DNA of 64,000 bases, from assembly GCF_040782645.1 (NCBI RefSeq), contig NZ_CP160403.1, positions 7,475,001 through 7,539,000 on the forward strand, read 5' to 3'. Positions 47,283 through 55,766 of the stretch are shown piece after piece. The DNA comes from Streptomyces sp. HUAS ZL42. Lineage in GTDB: Bacteria; Actinomycetota; Actinomycetes; Streptomycetales; Streptomycetaceae. The position numbers and the translations under genes are program-made. The notes beneath the pieces are model-generated. The model had not been told where the DNA came from and did no database searches. It saw only the letters and a list, made by a program, of their open reading frames with translations. Numbering within the stretch: the first letter of the stretch is position 1; each line of letters begins with the position of its first letter.

Positions 47283-49000
47283 AGTCGCCGGAAGAGCTCA
47301 GAAGCCACCAGTGGTACGGCACCGAAGGTCTGCGTTCCTTCAGCCACCGGGCCCGCACCCGCCAGCTCGGCTACCTGCCCGAGGAGCACCTGGGCAAGCC
47401 GGTCATCGCGATCCTCAACACCTGGTCCGACATCAACCCCTGCCACGTCCATCTGCGCGACCGCGCGCAGGCCGTGAAGCGCGGGGTGTGGCAGGCCGGG
47501 GGCTTCCCCCTCGAGTTCCCGGTGTCCACGCTCAGCGAGACCTTCCAGAAGCCGACCCCGATGCTCTACCGCAACATGCTCGCGATGGAGACCGAGGAGC
47601 TGCTGAGGTCGTACCCGGTGGACGGGGCCGTGCTCATGGGTGGCTGCGACAAGACCACTCCCGCGCTTCTGATGGGGGCCGCCTCCGTCGACCTGCCGAC
47701 CGTTTTCGTGCCTGCCGGCCCCATGCTCCCGGGCCACTGGCGCAACGAGGTCCTCGGCTCCGGCACCGACATGTGGAAGTACTGGGACGACAAGCGCGCC
47801 GGCCTGATCGGCGACTGCGAGATGGCCGAGCTGGAGAACGGCCTGGCGCGCTCACCGGGCCACTGCATGACCATGGGTACGGCGTCCACGCTGACGGCCG
47901 CCGCCGAGGCGCTCGGCGTGACGGTCCCGGGCGCGTCGAGCATCCCGGCCGTCGACTCCGGGCACGACCGGATGGCCGCCGCGGCGGGCCTGCGCATCGT
48001 CGAACTGGTCCACAGGGACCGGAAGCTGACCGACATCCTCACCCGCGACGCCTTCGAGGACGCGGTGACGACCGTCCTCGGCCTCGGCGGCTCCACCAAC
48101 GCGGTGATCCACCTGATCGCCATGGCGGGACGCGCGGGCGTCGGGCTCACGCTCGACGACTTCGACCGCGTCGCCCGCACGGTCCCCGTGCTCGCCAACG
48201 TGCGGCCCGGCGGCCGGACGTACCTCATGGAGGACTTCCACTTCGCCGGCGGCCTGCCCGGTTTCCTCTCCCGCATCCCGGACCTGCTCCATCTGGACCG
48301 GCCGACGGTCTCGTACGACACCCTGCGCGAGCAGATCGCCGGCGCGCGGGTCCACAACGACGACGTCATCCGGCCAAGGGACAACCCGGTCGCGAGCGAG
48401 GGCGGGGTCGCCGTGCTGCGCGGCAACCTCTGCCCGGACGGCGCCGTCATCAAGCACATTGCCGCCGAGCAGCACCTGCTCAAGCACACCGGCCCCGCGG
48501 TCGTCTTCGACGACTACAAGGCCATGCAGCGCACCATCAACGACCCGTCGCTCGGTATCACCGCCGGCAGCGTGCTGGTGCTCCGCAACGCCGGACCCAA
48601 GGGCGGGCCGGGCATGCCCGAGTACGGCATGCTGCCGATCCCCGACCACCTGCTCAAGCAGGGGGTGCGGGACATGGTGCGGATCTCCGACGCCCGCATG
48701 AGCGGCACGAGTTACGGCGCGTGCGTGCTGCACGTGGCGCCGGAGTCGTACATCGGCGGGCCGCTGGCCCTCGTGCGCACGGGTGACTCCATCACCCTCG
48801 ACGTCGAGGCGCGCACCCTCCATCTCCACGTGGACGACGCGGAGCTGGAGCGGCGCAGGGCGGAGTGGACGCCGCCGCCCACCCGCTACGAGCGCGGATA
48901 CGGCGCGCTCTACAACGAGCAGATCACCCAGGCCGACACCGGCTGCGACTTCGAGTTCCTGGCCCGCCCCGGCAAGGTGCAGGACCCGTACGCCGGCTGA
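47279..49000 (+). CDS. IlvD/Edd family sugar-acid dehydratase
   Basis: The 573-residue protein has the dihydroxyacid dehydratase layout: INPCHVHL with the first cluster Cys, LMGGCDKTTPALLMGA with the second and the Mg-binding Asp, GDCEMAE, GHCMTMGTASTL with the third Cys and GLGGSTNAVIHL. The Ser in DARMSGTSYG is the proton acceptor. The [2Fe-2S] sugar-acid branch (arabinonate, galactonate or xylonate dehydratases) is more likely than ilvD for amino acids, given the linked keto-acid lyase and sugar transporters. The ATG at 47279 overlaps the previous stop; an in-frame ATG at 47270 is possible. Confidence 0.88.
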   Translation: MKSPEELRSHQWYGTEGLRSFSHRARTRQLGYLPEEHLGKPVIAILNTWSDINPCHVHLRDRAQAVKRGVWQAGGFPLEFPVSTLSETFQKPTPMLYRNMLAMETEELLRSYPVDGAVLMGGCDKTTPALLMGAASVDLPTVFVPAGPMLPGHWRNEVLGSGTDMWKYWDDKRAGLIGDCEMAELENGLARSPGHCMTMGTASTLTAAAEALGVTVPGASSIPAVDSGHDRMAAAAGLRIVELVHRDRKLTDILTRDAFEDAVTTVLGLGGSTNAVIHLIAMAGRAGVGLTLDDFDRVARTVPVLANVRPGGRTYLMEDFHFAGGLPGFLSRIPDLLHLDRPTVSYDTLREQIAGARVHNDDVIRPRDNPVASEGGVAVLRGNLCPDGAVIKHIAAEQHLLKHTGPAVVFDDYKAMQRTINDPSLGITAGSVLVLRNAGPKGGPGMPEYGMLPIPDHLLKQGVRDMVRISDARMSGTSYGACVLHVAPESYIGGPLALVRTGDSITLDVEARTLHLHVDDAELERRRAEWTPPPTRYERGYGALYNEQITQADTGCDFEFLARPGKVQDPYAG

Positions 49001-49037
49001 CCGCAGCGGTACGGCCTCGCACCCGTCTGCACAGAGA

Positions 49038-49049
49038 GAAAGCGCTTCC
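49038..49049. promoter_or_regulatory. LacI-type operator candidate
   Basis: GAAAGCGCTTCC is an almost perfect dyad of the LacI-family form GAAAGCGCTTTC, 51 bp ahead of the permease start. It could make the permease and pectinase genes sugar-inducible independently of the GntR promoter. No LacI gene is in the window. Confidence 0.45.
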
Positions 49050-49100
49050 CGTACGACCAGCGCACGACGCACGCACGACGCACAAGAACGGAGAACAGTC

Positions 49101-50036
49101 ATGGCCCAAGCCGCAGCCGTGGCGAAACCGCCCGCGCCACCCCGGCGGCGCCGTGCCTCCGCCACGCCGCGCAGGCTGCCGTACCTGCTGATCGCGCCGG
49201 CGGCCCTGCTGATGCTGGGCTTCATCGCCTACCCGGTCATCAGCGTCTTCTACTACAGCCTGCAGAACTACAACCCCACCAAGCCGTGGCGGAACGGCTA
49301 CGCGGGCTTCGACAACTTCGTCCACGCCTTCACCTCGGACCCCCAGTTCTGGGACACGCTGACCTTCAGCGCCAAGTGGGTCCTCGTCGAGGTCGGCCTG
49401 CAGCTGCTGTTCGGGCTCGCGCTGGCACTGATCGTCAACCAGACCTTCGTGGGCCGGGCGCTGGGCCGCGCGCTCGTGTTCTCCCCGTGGGCCGTCTCCG
49501 GCGTGCTGACCTCCGCGATCTGGGTGCTGCTCTACAACTCCCAGACGGGCATCACCCGTTACCTCGCCGACATGGGCATCGGTGACTACGGCACCAGCTG
49601 GCTGTCGGACACCTCCACCGTCTTCCCCGCGGCGATCGTCGCCGACCTGTGGCGCGGTGTCCCCTTCTTCGCGATCCTCATCCTCGCCGACCTGCAGTCC
49701 GTCTCGAAGGACCTCTACGAGGCCGCCGAGGTGGACGGAGCCGGCCGGCTGAAGCAGTTCTGGCACATCACGCTGCCGCACCTCAAGGACGCCATCGTCC
49801 TGTCCACGCTGCTGCGCGCGGTGTGGGAGTTCAACAACGTCGACCTGCTCTACACCCTGACCGGCGGCGGACCGGCGGGCGAGACCACCACCCTGCCGCT
49901 CTACATCGCCAACACCAGCGTCGACGCCCACAACTTCGGTTACGCGTCCGCCCTGACCACGGTCGCGTTCGTGATCCTGCTCTTCTGCTCGATGGTCTAT
50001 CTGCGGCTGAGCAAGTTCGGAGGTGAGGACAAGTGA
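49101..50036 (+). CDS. Sugar ABC transporter permease (MalF type), pectin locus
   Basis: The 311-residue protein has a basic Pro-rich N-terminus, six membrane segments and the EAA loop (SVSKDLYEAAEVDGAGRLKQFWHITLPHL, about residues 200-230). It pairs with the permease that overlaps it downstream. The binding protein is not adjacent; the best candidate is the lipoprotein at 57794. The probable substrates are pectin or arabinan oligomers, inferred from the linked lyases. GGAG precedes the ATG by about 10 bases. Confidence 0.9.
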   Translation: MAQAAAVAKPPAPPRRRRASATPRRLPYLLIAPAALLMLGFIAYPVISVFYYSLQNYNPTKPWRNGYAGFDNFVHAFTSDPQFWDTLTFSAKWVLVEVGLQLLFGLALALIVNQTFVGRALGRALVFSPWAVSGVLTSAIWVLLYNSQTGITRYLADMGIGDYGTSWLSDTSTVFPAAIVADLWRGVPFFAILILADLQSVSKDLYEAAEVDGAGRLKQFWHITLPHLKDAIVLSTLLRAVWEFNNVDLLYTLTGGGPAGETTTLPLYIANTSVDAHNFGYASALTTVAFVILLFCSMVYLRLSKFGGEDK

Positions 50037-50932
50037 TCACCAAGGAGGCCACCGTGGTCGCGCCGGCTCCCGAGCGTGCGGTCCCCGAGCCGCCCCGCCC
50101 GGCCGGGAAGCGCAACCGCGCCTGGGACGAGGTCCCGCGCTGGCAGATCTACCTTCCGCTGTCGATCTACCTGCTCTTCACCCTGATCCCCTTCTACTGG
50201 ATCCTGCTCTTCGCGCTGCGCCCGGCCGGCTCGACCTCCCTCGTGCCCTGGCCGATGACCTTCGACCACTTCGAGAAGGTGTGGACGGAGCGGGCCTTCG
50301 GCACCTACTTCCAGAACAGCGTCCTGGTCGGCATCGCCACCCTGTTCCTGACGACCGTCGTCGCGCTGGCCGGCGGCTACGCGCTGGCCCGGTTCAACTT
50401 CCGGATCAAGCGGGCCTTCATGCTCGCCCTGCTGTGCACCCAGTTCGTCCCCGGCGCGCTGCTGCTGGTCCCGCTCTTCGAGATCTTCGCCAACCTGCGG
50501 ATGATCAACTCGCTGGGCAGCGTCGTCCTCGCCGAGACGGTGTTCCAGCTGCCGCTGTCGATGATCCTGATCAGCGGGTTCATCAGGAACGTGCCGTACT
50601 CCCTGGAGGAGGCCGCCTGGGTCGACGGCGCAAACCGCATGACCGCGTTCCGCATCGTCGTCCTGCCGCTGCTGCGGCCCGGACTGATCGCCGTCGGCTC
50701 CTTCGCCTTCGTGCACGCCTGGAACCACTTCCTGTTCGCCCTGATGTTCCTCAACAACCAGAACAAGCAGACCATCCCGGTCGGTCTCAACACCCTGATG
50801 AGCGCGGACAGCGTCGACCTCGGCGCCCTGGCGGCCGGCGGCATCATCGCCGCCGTACCCGTGGTGCTCGTGTTCGCCTTCATCCAGAAGTGGCTGATCA
50901 CCGGCTTCAGTGCGGGGGCGGTGAAGGGATGA
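50033..50932 (+). CDS. Sugar ABC transporter permease (MalG type), pectin locus
   Basis: The 299-residue protein has six membrane segments and the EAA loop (PYSLEEAAWVDGANRMTAFRIVVLPLL, about residues 187-213). The GTG start at 50033 overlaps the previous stop by four bases. A pectate lyase gene starts within its last codons, so import and degradation genes are cotranslated. No ATPase gene is nearby. Confidence 0.9.
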   Translation: MITKEATVVAPAPERAVPEPPRPAGKRNRAWDEVPRWQIYLPLSIYLLFTLIPFYWILLFALRPAGSTSLVPWPMTFDHFEKVWTERAFGTYFQNSVLVGIATLFLTTVVALAGGYALARFNFRIKRAFMLALLCTQFVPGALLLVPLFEIFANLRMINSLGSVVLAETVFQLPLSMILISGFIRNVPYSLEEAAWVDGANRMTAFRIVVLPLLRPGLIAVGSFAFVHAWNHFLFALMFLNNQNKQTIPVGLNTLMSADSVDLGALAAGGIIAAVPVVLVFAFIQKWLITGFSAGAVKG

Positions 50933-52209
50933 GACTCCGTCACCTCAGCGTCGCGACCGCCCTGTTGGGCGTCATGTGCATCCCCGCACAGGCCGAGGCC
51001 CGCGACATCAGCCGCGACACCCTCGCCCCGGACGACGGCTGGGCCGCGTACGGCACCGGCACCACCAAAGGCGCGGCGGCCGACGACGCCCACGTCTTCA
51101 CGGTGACCACCCGCGCGGAGCTCGTCCGCGCCCTCGACGGCGGCAGCGACACCCCGAAGATCATCAAGATCGCCGGGACCGTCGACGCCGACACCGACGA
51201 CGAGGGCCACCACCTTGACTGCGCCGACTACGCCACCGACGGCTACAGCCTGCGGAAGTACCTGGCCGCCTACGATCCCCGCACCTGGGGCGCGGCCAGG
51301 CCCAGCGGCCCGCAGGAGGACGCCCGGCAGGCCTCGGCGGCCAGGCAGGCCGAGCGCGTCCAGCTGACCGTCGGCTCCAACACCACCGTCGTCGGCCTCG
51401 AAAAGGCGGTCCTGAAGGGCGCGAGCCTCCAGATCAGGAACGCGGACAACGTCATCGTCCGCAACCTCGAACTGCGCGACGCCTACGACTGCTTCCCCGT
51501 CTGGCAGCCCAACACCGGCGGCCTCGGCGACTGGAAGACGGCGTACGACAACATCTGGCTGACCGGCGCCACCCACGTCTGGATCGACCACATCACGGCG
51601 AGCGACAAGGGCCACCCCGACGCCGAGGAACCCACCTACTTCGCCCGCAACTACCTCCGCCACGACGGCCTGCTGGACGTCACCAACGGCTCCGACCTGG
51701 TCACCGTCTCCTGGAGCCGGTTCGCCGACCACGACAAGGCGATGCTCATCGGCAACAGCGACTCGGCGACCGAAGACCGCGGCAAGCTGAGGGTCACTCT
51801 CCACCACAACGAGTTCGAGTCCGTCGTCCAGCGCGCCCCGCGCGTGCGCTTCGGGCAGGTGCACGTCTACGACAACCGGTACGTGGTCACCGACGACCAC
51901 CGCTACTCGCTGGGCGTCTCCACCGAGTCCGGCATCCACGCCGAGAACAACGCCTTCCACACCCCGAGCCACATCGAGGTCGCCGACCTGGTCAAGAGCT
52001 GGAACGGCTCCGCCCTGCACCAGACCGGCACCCTCTTCAACGGCTATCCGGTCGACCTGCTGGCGATCCACAACGCCTACAACAGCGGAAGCGAGCGCGA
52101 TCTCACGGCCGACGTCGGCTGGACGCCTACCCTGCACGGAAAGATCGACAGCGCCGGGACGGCCGACCGAGAGGTGGCGCGCGGCGCGGGCGCAGGGAGG
52201 ATCCCATGA
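50929..52209 (+). CDS. Secreted pectate lyase, family PL1
   Basis: The 426-residue protein has a Sec signal peptide (LSVATALLGVMCIPAQAEA) and a right-handed beta-helix. PL1 marks are THVWIDH, the Ca-site Asp region HDGLLDVTNGSD and the catalytic Arg block VQRAPRVRFGQVHVYDN. It cleaves polygalacturonate by beta-elimination outside the cell. It closely resembles the PL1 protein at 60118 (same GWAAYGTGTTKGAAADDAHV opening). Its start lies in the end of the permease gene and its stop overlaps the oxidoreductase gene. Confidence 0.9.
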   Translation: MRLRHLSVATALLGVMCIPAQAEARDISRDTLAPDDGWAAYGTGTTKGAAADDAHVFTVTTRAELVRALDGGSDTPKIIKIAGTVDADTDDEGHHLDCADYATDGYSLRKYLAAYDPRTWGAARPSGPQEDARQASAARQAERVQLTVGSNTTVVGLEKAVLKGASLQIRNADNVIVRNLELRDAYDCFPVWQPNTGGLGDWKTAYDNIWLTGATHVWIDHITASDKGHPDAEEPTYFARNYLRHDGLLDVTNGSDLVTVSWSRFADHDKAMLIGNSDSATEDRGKLRVTLHHNEFESVVQRAPRVRFGQVHVYDNRYVVTDDHRYSLGVSTESGIHAENNAFHTPSHIEVADLVKSWNGSALHQTGTLFNGYPVDLLAIHNAYNSGSERDLTADVGWTPTLHGKIDSAGTADREVARGAGAGRIP

Positions 52210-53384
52210 GCACAGACATCGTCCTGGCGGGCGCGCGGGGCCACGGCCGCTGGCACCTGGACAACATCCGCCGGCTCCAGGACAAGGGGATCGTACGGCT
52301 GGCAGGCATCTGCGAGCTGACCCCGCTGACCAAGGCCGAGATCCCTGAAGGCCTGGGCACGCCCGAGCAGTCCGCCGACCTCGGTGCCCTCCTGGACTCC
52401 ACCGGCGCCCGGATCGCCGTGATCTGCACCCCGATCCCGACCCACACGGACCTGGCCCTGACGGCCGCCCGCAGGGGCGTGCACCTCCTCCTGGAGAAGC
52501 CCCCCGCCCCGTCCTACGCCGAGTTCCGCCGTATGGCCGACGGGGTCGCCGAGGCGGGCGTGGTCTGCCAGATCGGCTTCCAGTCGCTGGGCTCGCACGC
52601 GGTGCCGGCGATCCGCCGGATGATCGCCGACGGGGTGATCGGCGAGCTCCGCGGCATCGGCGGTGCCGGCGCCTGGGCACGCGCCGAGAGCTACTACCGG
52701 CGGGCACCCTGGGCCGGCAAGCGGCGGCTGAACGGCGTCGACGTCGTCGACGGCGTGCTCACCAACCCCCTGGCGCACGCCGTGGCCACCGCGCTCGCCC
52801 TCGACGGCGCCACCCGCGCCGAGGACGTCGCCGACATCGAGACCGAGCTGCTGCGCGCCAACGACATCGAGTCCGACGACACCTCGTGCGTCCGCGTCAC
52901 CACCGCACAGGGCCGCCAGATCACCGTCGCCGTGACCCTGTGCGCCGAGTACCCCGACGAGCCGTACGTCCTGGTGCACGGCGGTCGCGGCCGGATCACC
53001 TACTGGTACAAGCAGGACCGCGTCCTGCTCCAGCGCGCCGACCACGGCCCGGAGGAGTTCGAGTACGGCCGCGCCGACCTGCTCGAGAACCTCGTCGACT
53101 ACCTCACCGACGGGGCCGAACTCCTGGTCACCCCGGACGCGACGGGCGCCTTCATGAAGGTCGTCGAGGCGATCCGCCTCGCCCCCGACCCGGCCCCGCT
53201 GCCCGCCGACGCCTGGCACCTGCTCCCCGAGGAGGACCGCCGGGTGGTGGACGGCATCGACGCTCTCGTCGCGGCCGCCGCCGACACCCTCGCCCTGTAC
53301 TCCGAACTGGGCGCCCCGTGGGCGCTGCCGAAAGCCCCTCCGCACGCTCTCCCGGAGGCGTCCGAGAAAGAGGTGAGCACTTGA
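52206..53384 (+). CDS. Gfo/Idh/MocA family oxidoreductase
   Basis: The 392-residue protein has an N-terminal Rossmann fold (IVLAGARGHGRWHLDNIRRL) and the family block LLLEKPPAPSYAEFRRMA with the EKP motif that binds the nicotinamide. The C-terminal alpha/beta part has GVVDGVLTNPLAHAVATALA-like sequence with a catalytic His. Substrates of such enzymes are sugars or inositols. It is coupled to the PL1 gene and overlaps the DUF6807 gene by one base. Linkage suggests oxidation of a pectin- or arabinan-derived sugar. Confidence 0.85.
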   Translation: MSTDIVLAGARGHGRWHLDNIRRLQDKGIVRLAGICELTPLTKAEIPEGLGTPEQSADLGALLDSTGARIAVICTPIPTHTDLALTAARRGVHLLLEKPPAPSYAEFRRMADGVAEAGVVCQIGFQSLGSHAVPAIRRMIADGVIGELRGIGGAGAWARAESYYRRAPWAGKRRLNGVDVVDGVLTNPLAHAVATALALDGATRAEDVADIETELLRANDIESDDTSCVRVTTAQGRQITVAVTLCAEYPDEPYVLVHGGRGRITYWYKQDRVLLQRADHGPEEFEYGRADLLENLVDYLTDGAELLVTPDATGAFMKVVEAIRLAPDPAPLPADAWHLLPEEDRRVVDGIDALVAAAADTLALYSELGAPWALPKAPPHALPEASEKEVST

Positions 53385-54229
53385 TGACGACCGACGACTC
53401 ACCGGTCCTGCGCGTCGCAGGCCGCCCGGTCGGCCGCTACATCACCCGGCCCGAACTGCCCTCCCGGCTCTCCCCGCGCCCCTACCTGCACCCCGTCACC
53501 ACTCTGGCCGGCACAGCGGTCACCGAGCTGAGTCCTGCCGACCACTCACACCACCTCGGCGTCGGTGTCGCCGTTCCCGACGTCGAGGGGCACAACTTCT
53601 GGGGCGGGCGCACCTTCGTCCGCGACCGGGGCCCGACCGAGCTCGACAACCACGGCGCCCAGCGCCACACCGGCTTCCAGCTGCGCGACCCCGACGGCTT
53701 CGTGGAGGAGCTGCGCTGGGTCGCCGCGGGAACCGAGCTGCTGCGCGAACGCCGTACGGTCGCAGCCACCGAACTCACCGACACCGCCTGGGCGCTGGAC
53801 TTCACCTTCTCCCTCACCAACGTCACGCCCGACCCGCTGTCCATCGGCAGCCCCGCCACCAACGGGCGCCCGGGCGCCGCGTACGGCGGCTTCTTCTGGC
53901 GCGCCCGCAAGGAGCACGGCACCCCGCACGTCTTCACCGCCGACCGCGAGGGCGAGTCGGAGGTCCACGGCCACCGCGCCGACTGGCTCGCCCTCGCCGG
54001 CTCCACCTGGACCCTGGTCTTCGCCGGCGCCACGGACGCCACCCGCCGGGACCCCTGGTTCGTGCGCGCCGAGGAGTACCCGGGCGTCGGCTCGTCGCTG
54101 GCGTCCGAGGAACGGCTGCCGATCGGGCCCGGCGACACCGCCGTGCGCCGTGTCGTCACCGTCGTCGCCGACGGCCGGCTGGGCCGGGACGAGGCGGCGG
54201 CGCTGGTGCGGAAGGCGGTGAGCCAGTGA
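53384..54229 (+). CDS. DUF6807 (PmoA-like) protein
   Basis: The 281-residue protein matches the DUF6807 family common beside Gfo/Idh/MocA genes in sugar clusters (RPYLHPVTTLAGTAVTE, PADHSHHLGVGVAVPDVEGHNFWGGRTFV, HTGFQLRDP). Conserved His residues suggest a metal- or sugar-binding galactose-mutarotase-like fold. The usual PmoA label comes from annotation and does not mean methane oxidation. The start overlaps the upstream stop and the stop overlaps the GH43 gene start. Confidence 0.82.
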   Translation: MTTDDSPVLRVAGRPVGRYITRPELPSRLSPRPYLHPVTTLAGTAVTELSPADHSHHLGVGVAVPDVEGHNFWGGRTFVRDRGPTELDNHGAQRHTGFQLRDPDGFVEELRWVAAGTELLRERRTVAATELTDTAWALDFTFSLTNVTPDPLSIGSPATNGRPGAAYGGFFWRARKEHGTPHVFTADREGESEVHGHRADWLALAGSTWTLVFAGATDATRRDPWFVRAEEYPGVGSSLASEERLPIGPGDTAVRRVVTVVADGRLGRDEAAALVRKAVSQ

Positions 54230-55734
54230 GCGACGACACCTACCGCAACCCGATCCTGAACGCCGACTGGTCAGACCCGGACGTCGTCCGCGTCGGCGAC
54301 GACTTCTACCTCACCGCCTCCAGCTTCGGCCGCGCCCCCGGCCTGCCGCTGCTGCACTCGCGCGACCTCGTCAACTGGACGCTGGTCGGTCACGCCCTCG
54401 AACGCCTCGAACCCGCCCGGGAGTTCAGGACCCCGCGCCACGACTGCGGCGTCTGGGCCCCTTCCCTCCGCCACCACGACGACCGCTTCTGGATCTTCTG
54501 GGGCGACCCCGACCAGGGCATCTTCCAGATCAACGCCCCGGAGATCCGCGGCCCTTGGACCCGCCCGCATCTCCTCAAGGAGGGCAAGGGCCTGATCGAC
54601 CCCTGCCCGCTCTGGGACGAAGCGACCGGCGAGGCGTACCTCGTCCACGCCTGGGCCAGGTCGCGATCGGGCGTCAAGAACCGGCTCACCGGCCACCGTA
54701 TGCACCCCGACGGGACGTCGCTGCTCGACGAGGGCAAACTCATCGTCGACGGAGACCGGATCCCCGGCTGGTTCACCCTCGAAGGCCCCAAGCTGTACAA
54801 GCACGACGGCTGGTTCTGGATCCTCGCCCCCGCCGGGGGAGTGGAGACCGGCTGGCAGGGCGCCTTCCGCTCGCGGGAGTTCTTCGGCCCGTACGAGGAG
54901 AAGGTCGTCCTCGAGCAGAAGGACACCGACGTCAACGGCCCCCACCAGGGCGGCTGGGTGCGCACCCCGTCCGGCGAGGACTGGTTCCTGCACTTCCAGC
55001 AGCGGGGCGCGTACGGCCGGGTCGTGCACCTCCAGCCGATGCGCTGGGGCAGCGACGGCTGGCCGGTGCTGGGCGACGACGGCGCCCCCGTCGCCGTGCA
55101 CCGGCGCCCCGGCCTGCCGCCGCAGCCGGCCGCCGCGCCCGCCACCGACGACGACTTCGCCGGCGGACGCTTCGGCCGACAGTGGCAGTGGACCGCCAAC
55201 CCCCAGGACGGCTGGGCCACCCGGCACTCCGGCGACGGGCTGCGGCTGAGCTGCGTCCGCTCGGCCGGCACGAACGATCTGCGCACCCTGCCGAACGTGC
55301 TCACCCAGCGGCTGCCAGGCAGGCCCTCGGCCGTCGAGGTGGAGCTGGCACTGCCCGGCGAGGAGCCGGGAGCGCGGGCCGGGCTCGCCGTCCTCGGGGA
55401 CGCCTTCGGCTGGATCGGGCTTCAGCGGGGGACCGACGGGACGGTCCACCTCGTGCACCGGTTCGCCGAGCCGGTCGCCGAAAAGGAGCGGGACGCGGCG
55501 CATCCGCGGCTCGCGCCCCAGGGACGGGCGCGGCTGCGGATCGAGATCGGCGCCGGAGCGCGCTGCCGCTTCTTCGCCGACGTCGGCGACGGATTCCGCC
55601 CTTCGGGACCCGTCTTCGCCGCCACCCCCTGGCGGTGGGTCGGTGCCCTGCTCGGCCTGTTCGCCCTCGCGCCCGTCGGGCCGGGGCACGCGGGCGCGGC
55701 CGTCTTCACGCGGTTCCGGATCACCCCCTTGTAA
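54226..55734 (+). CDS. Glycoside hydrolase family 43 enzyme
   Basis: The 502-residue protein has a five-bladed GH43 propeller, with catalytic Asp in ILNADWSDPDVVR, the Asp of LIDPCPLWDE and Glu in FTLEGPKLYKHDG. The C-terminal half (about residue 300 on) is a beta-sandwich like the GH43_C2 domain. No signal peptide is seen, so it probably works in the cytosol on imported oligomers, likely as a xylosidase, arabinofuranosidase or exo-galactosidase. GTG start at 54226 overlaps the previous stop. Confidence 0.87.
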   Translation: MSDDTYRNPILNADWSDPDVVRVGDDFYLTASSFGRAPGLPLLHSRDLVNWTLVGHALERLEPAREFRTPRHDCGVWAPSLRHHDDRFWIFWGDPDQGIFQINAPEIRGPWTRPHLLKEGKGLIDPCPLWDEATGEAYLVHAWARSRSGVKNRLTGHRMHPDGTSLLDEGKLIVDGDRIPGWFTLEGPKLYKHDGWFWILAPAGGVETGWQGAFRSREFFGPYEEKVVLEQKDTDVNGPHQGGWVRTPSGEDWFLHFQQRGAYGRVVHLQPMRWGSDGWPVLGDDGAPVAVHRRPGLPPQPAAAPATDDDFAGGRFGRQWQWTANPQDGWATRHSGDGLRLSCVRSAGTNDLRTLPNVLTQRLPGRPSAVEVELALPGEEPGARAGLAVLGDAFGWIGLQRGTDGTVHLVHRFAEPVAEKERDAAHPRLAPQGRARLRIEIGAGARCRFFADVGDGFRPSGPVFAATPWRWVGALLGLFALAPVGPGHAGAAVFTRFRITPL

Positions 55735-55766
55735 CCACCCCACCCGTACGCCTGTAGGGAGCCGCA

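Noticed and set aside
53384..54229. Methane monooxygenase subunit (PmoA) name for the DUF6807 gene
   Set aside because: No membrane segments are seen and the context is sugar catabolism; the name is an annotation carry-over.
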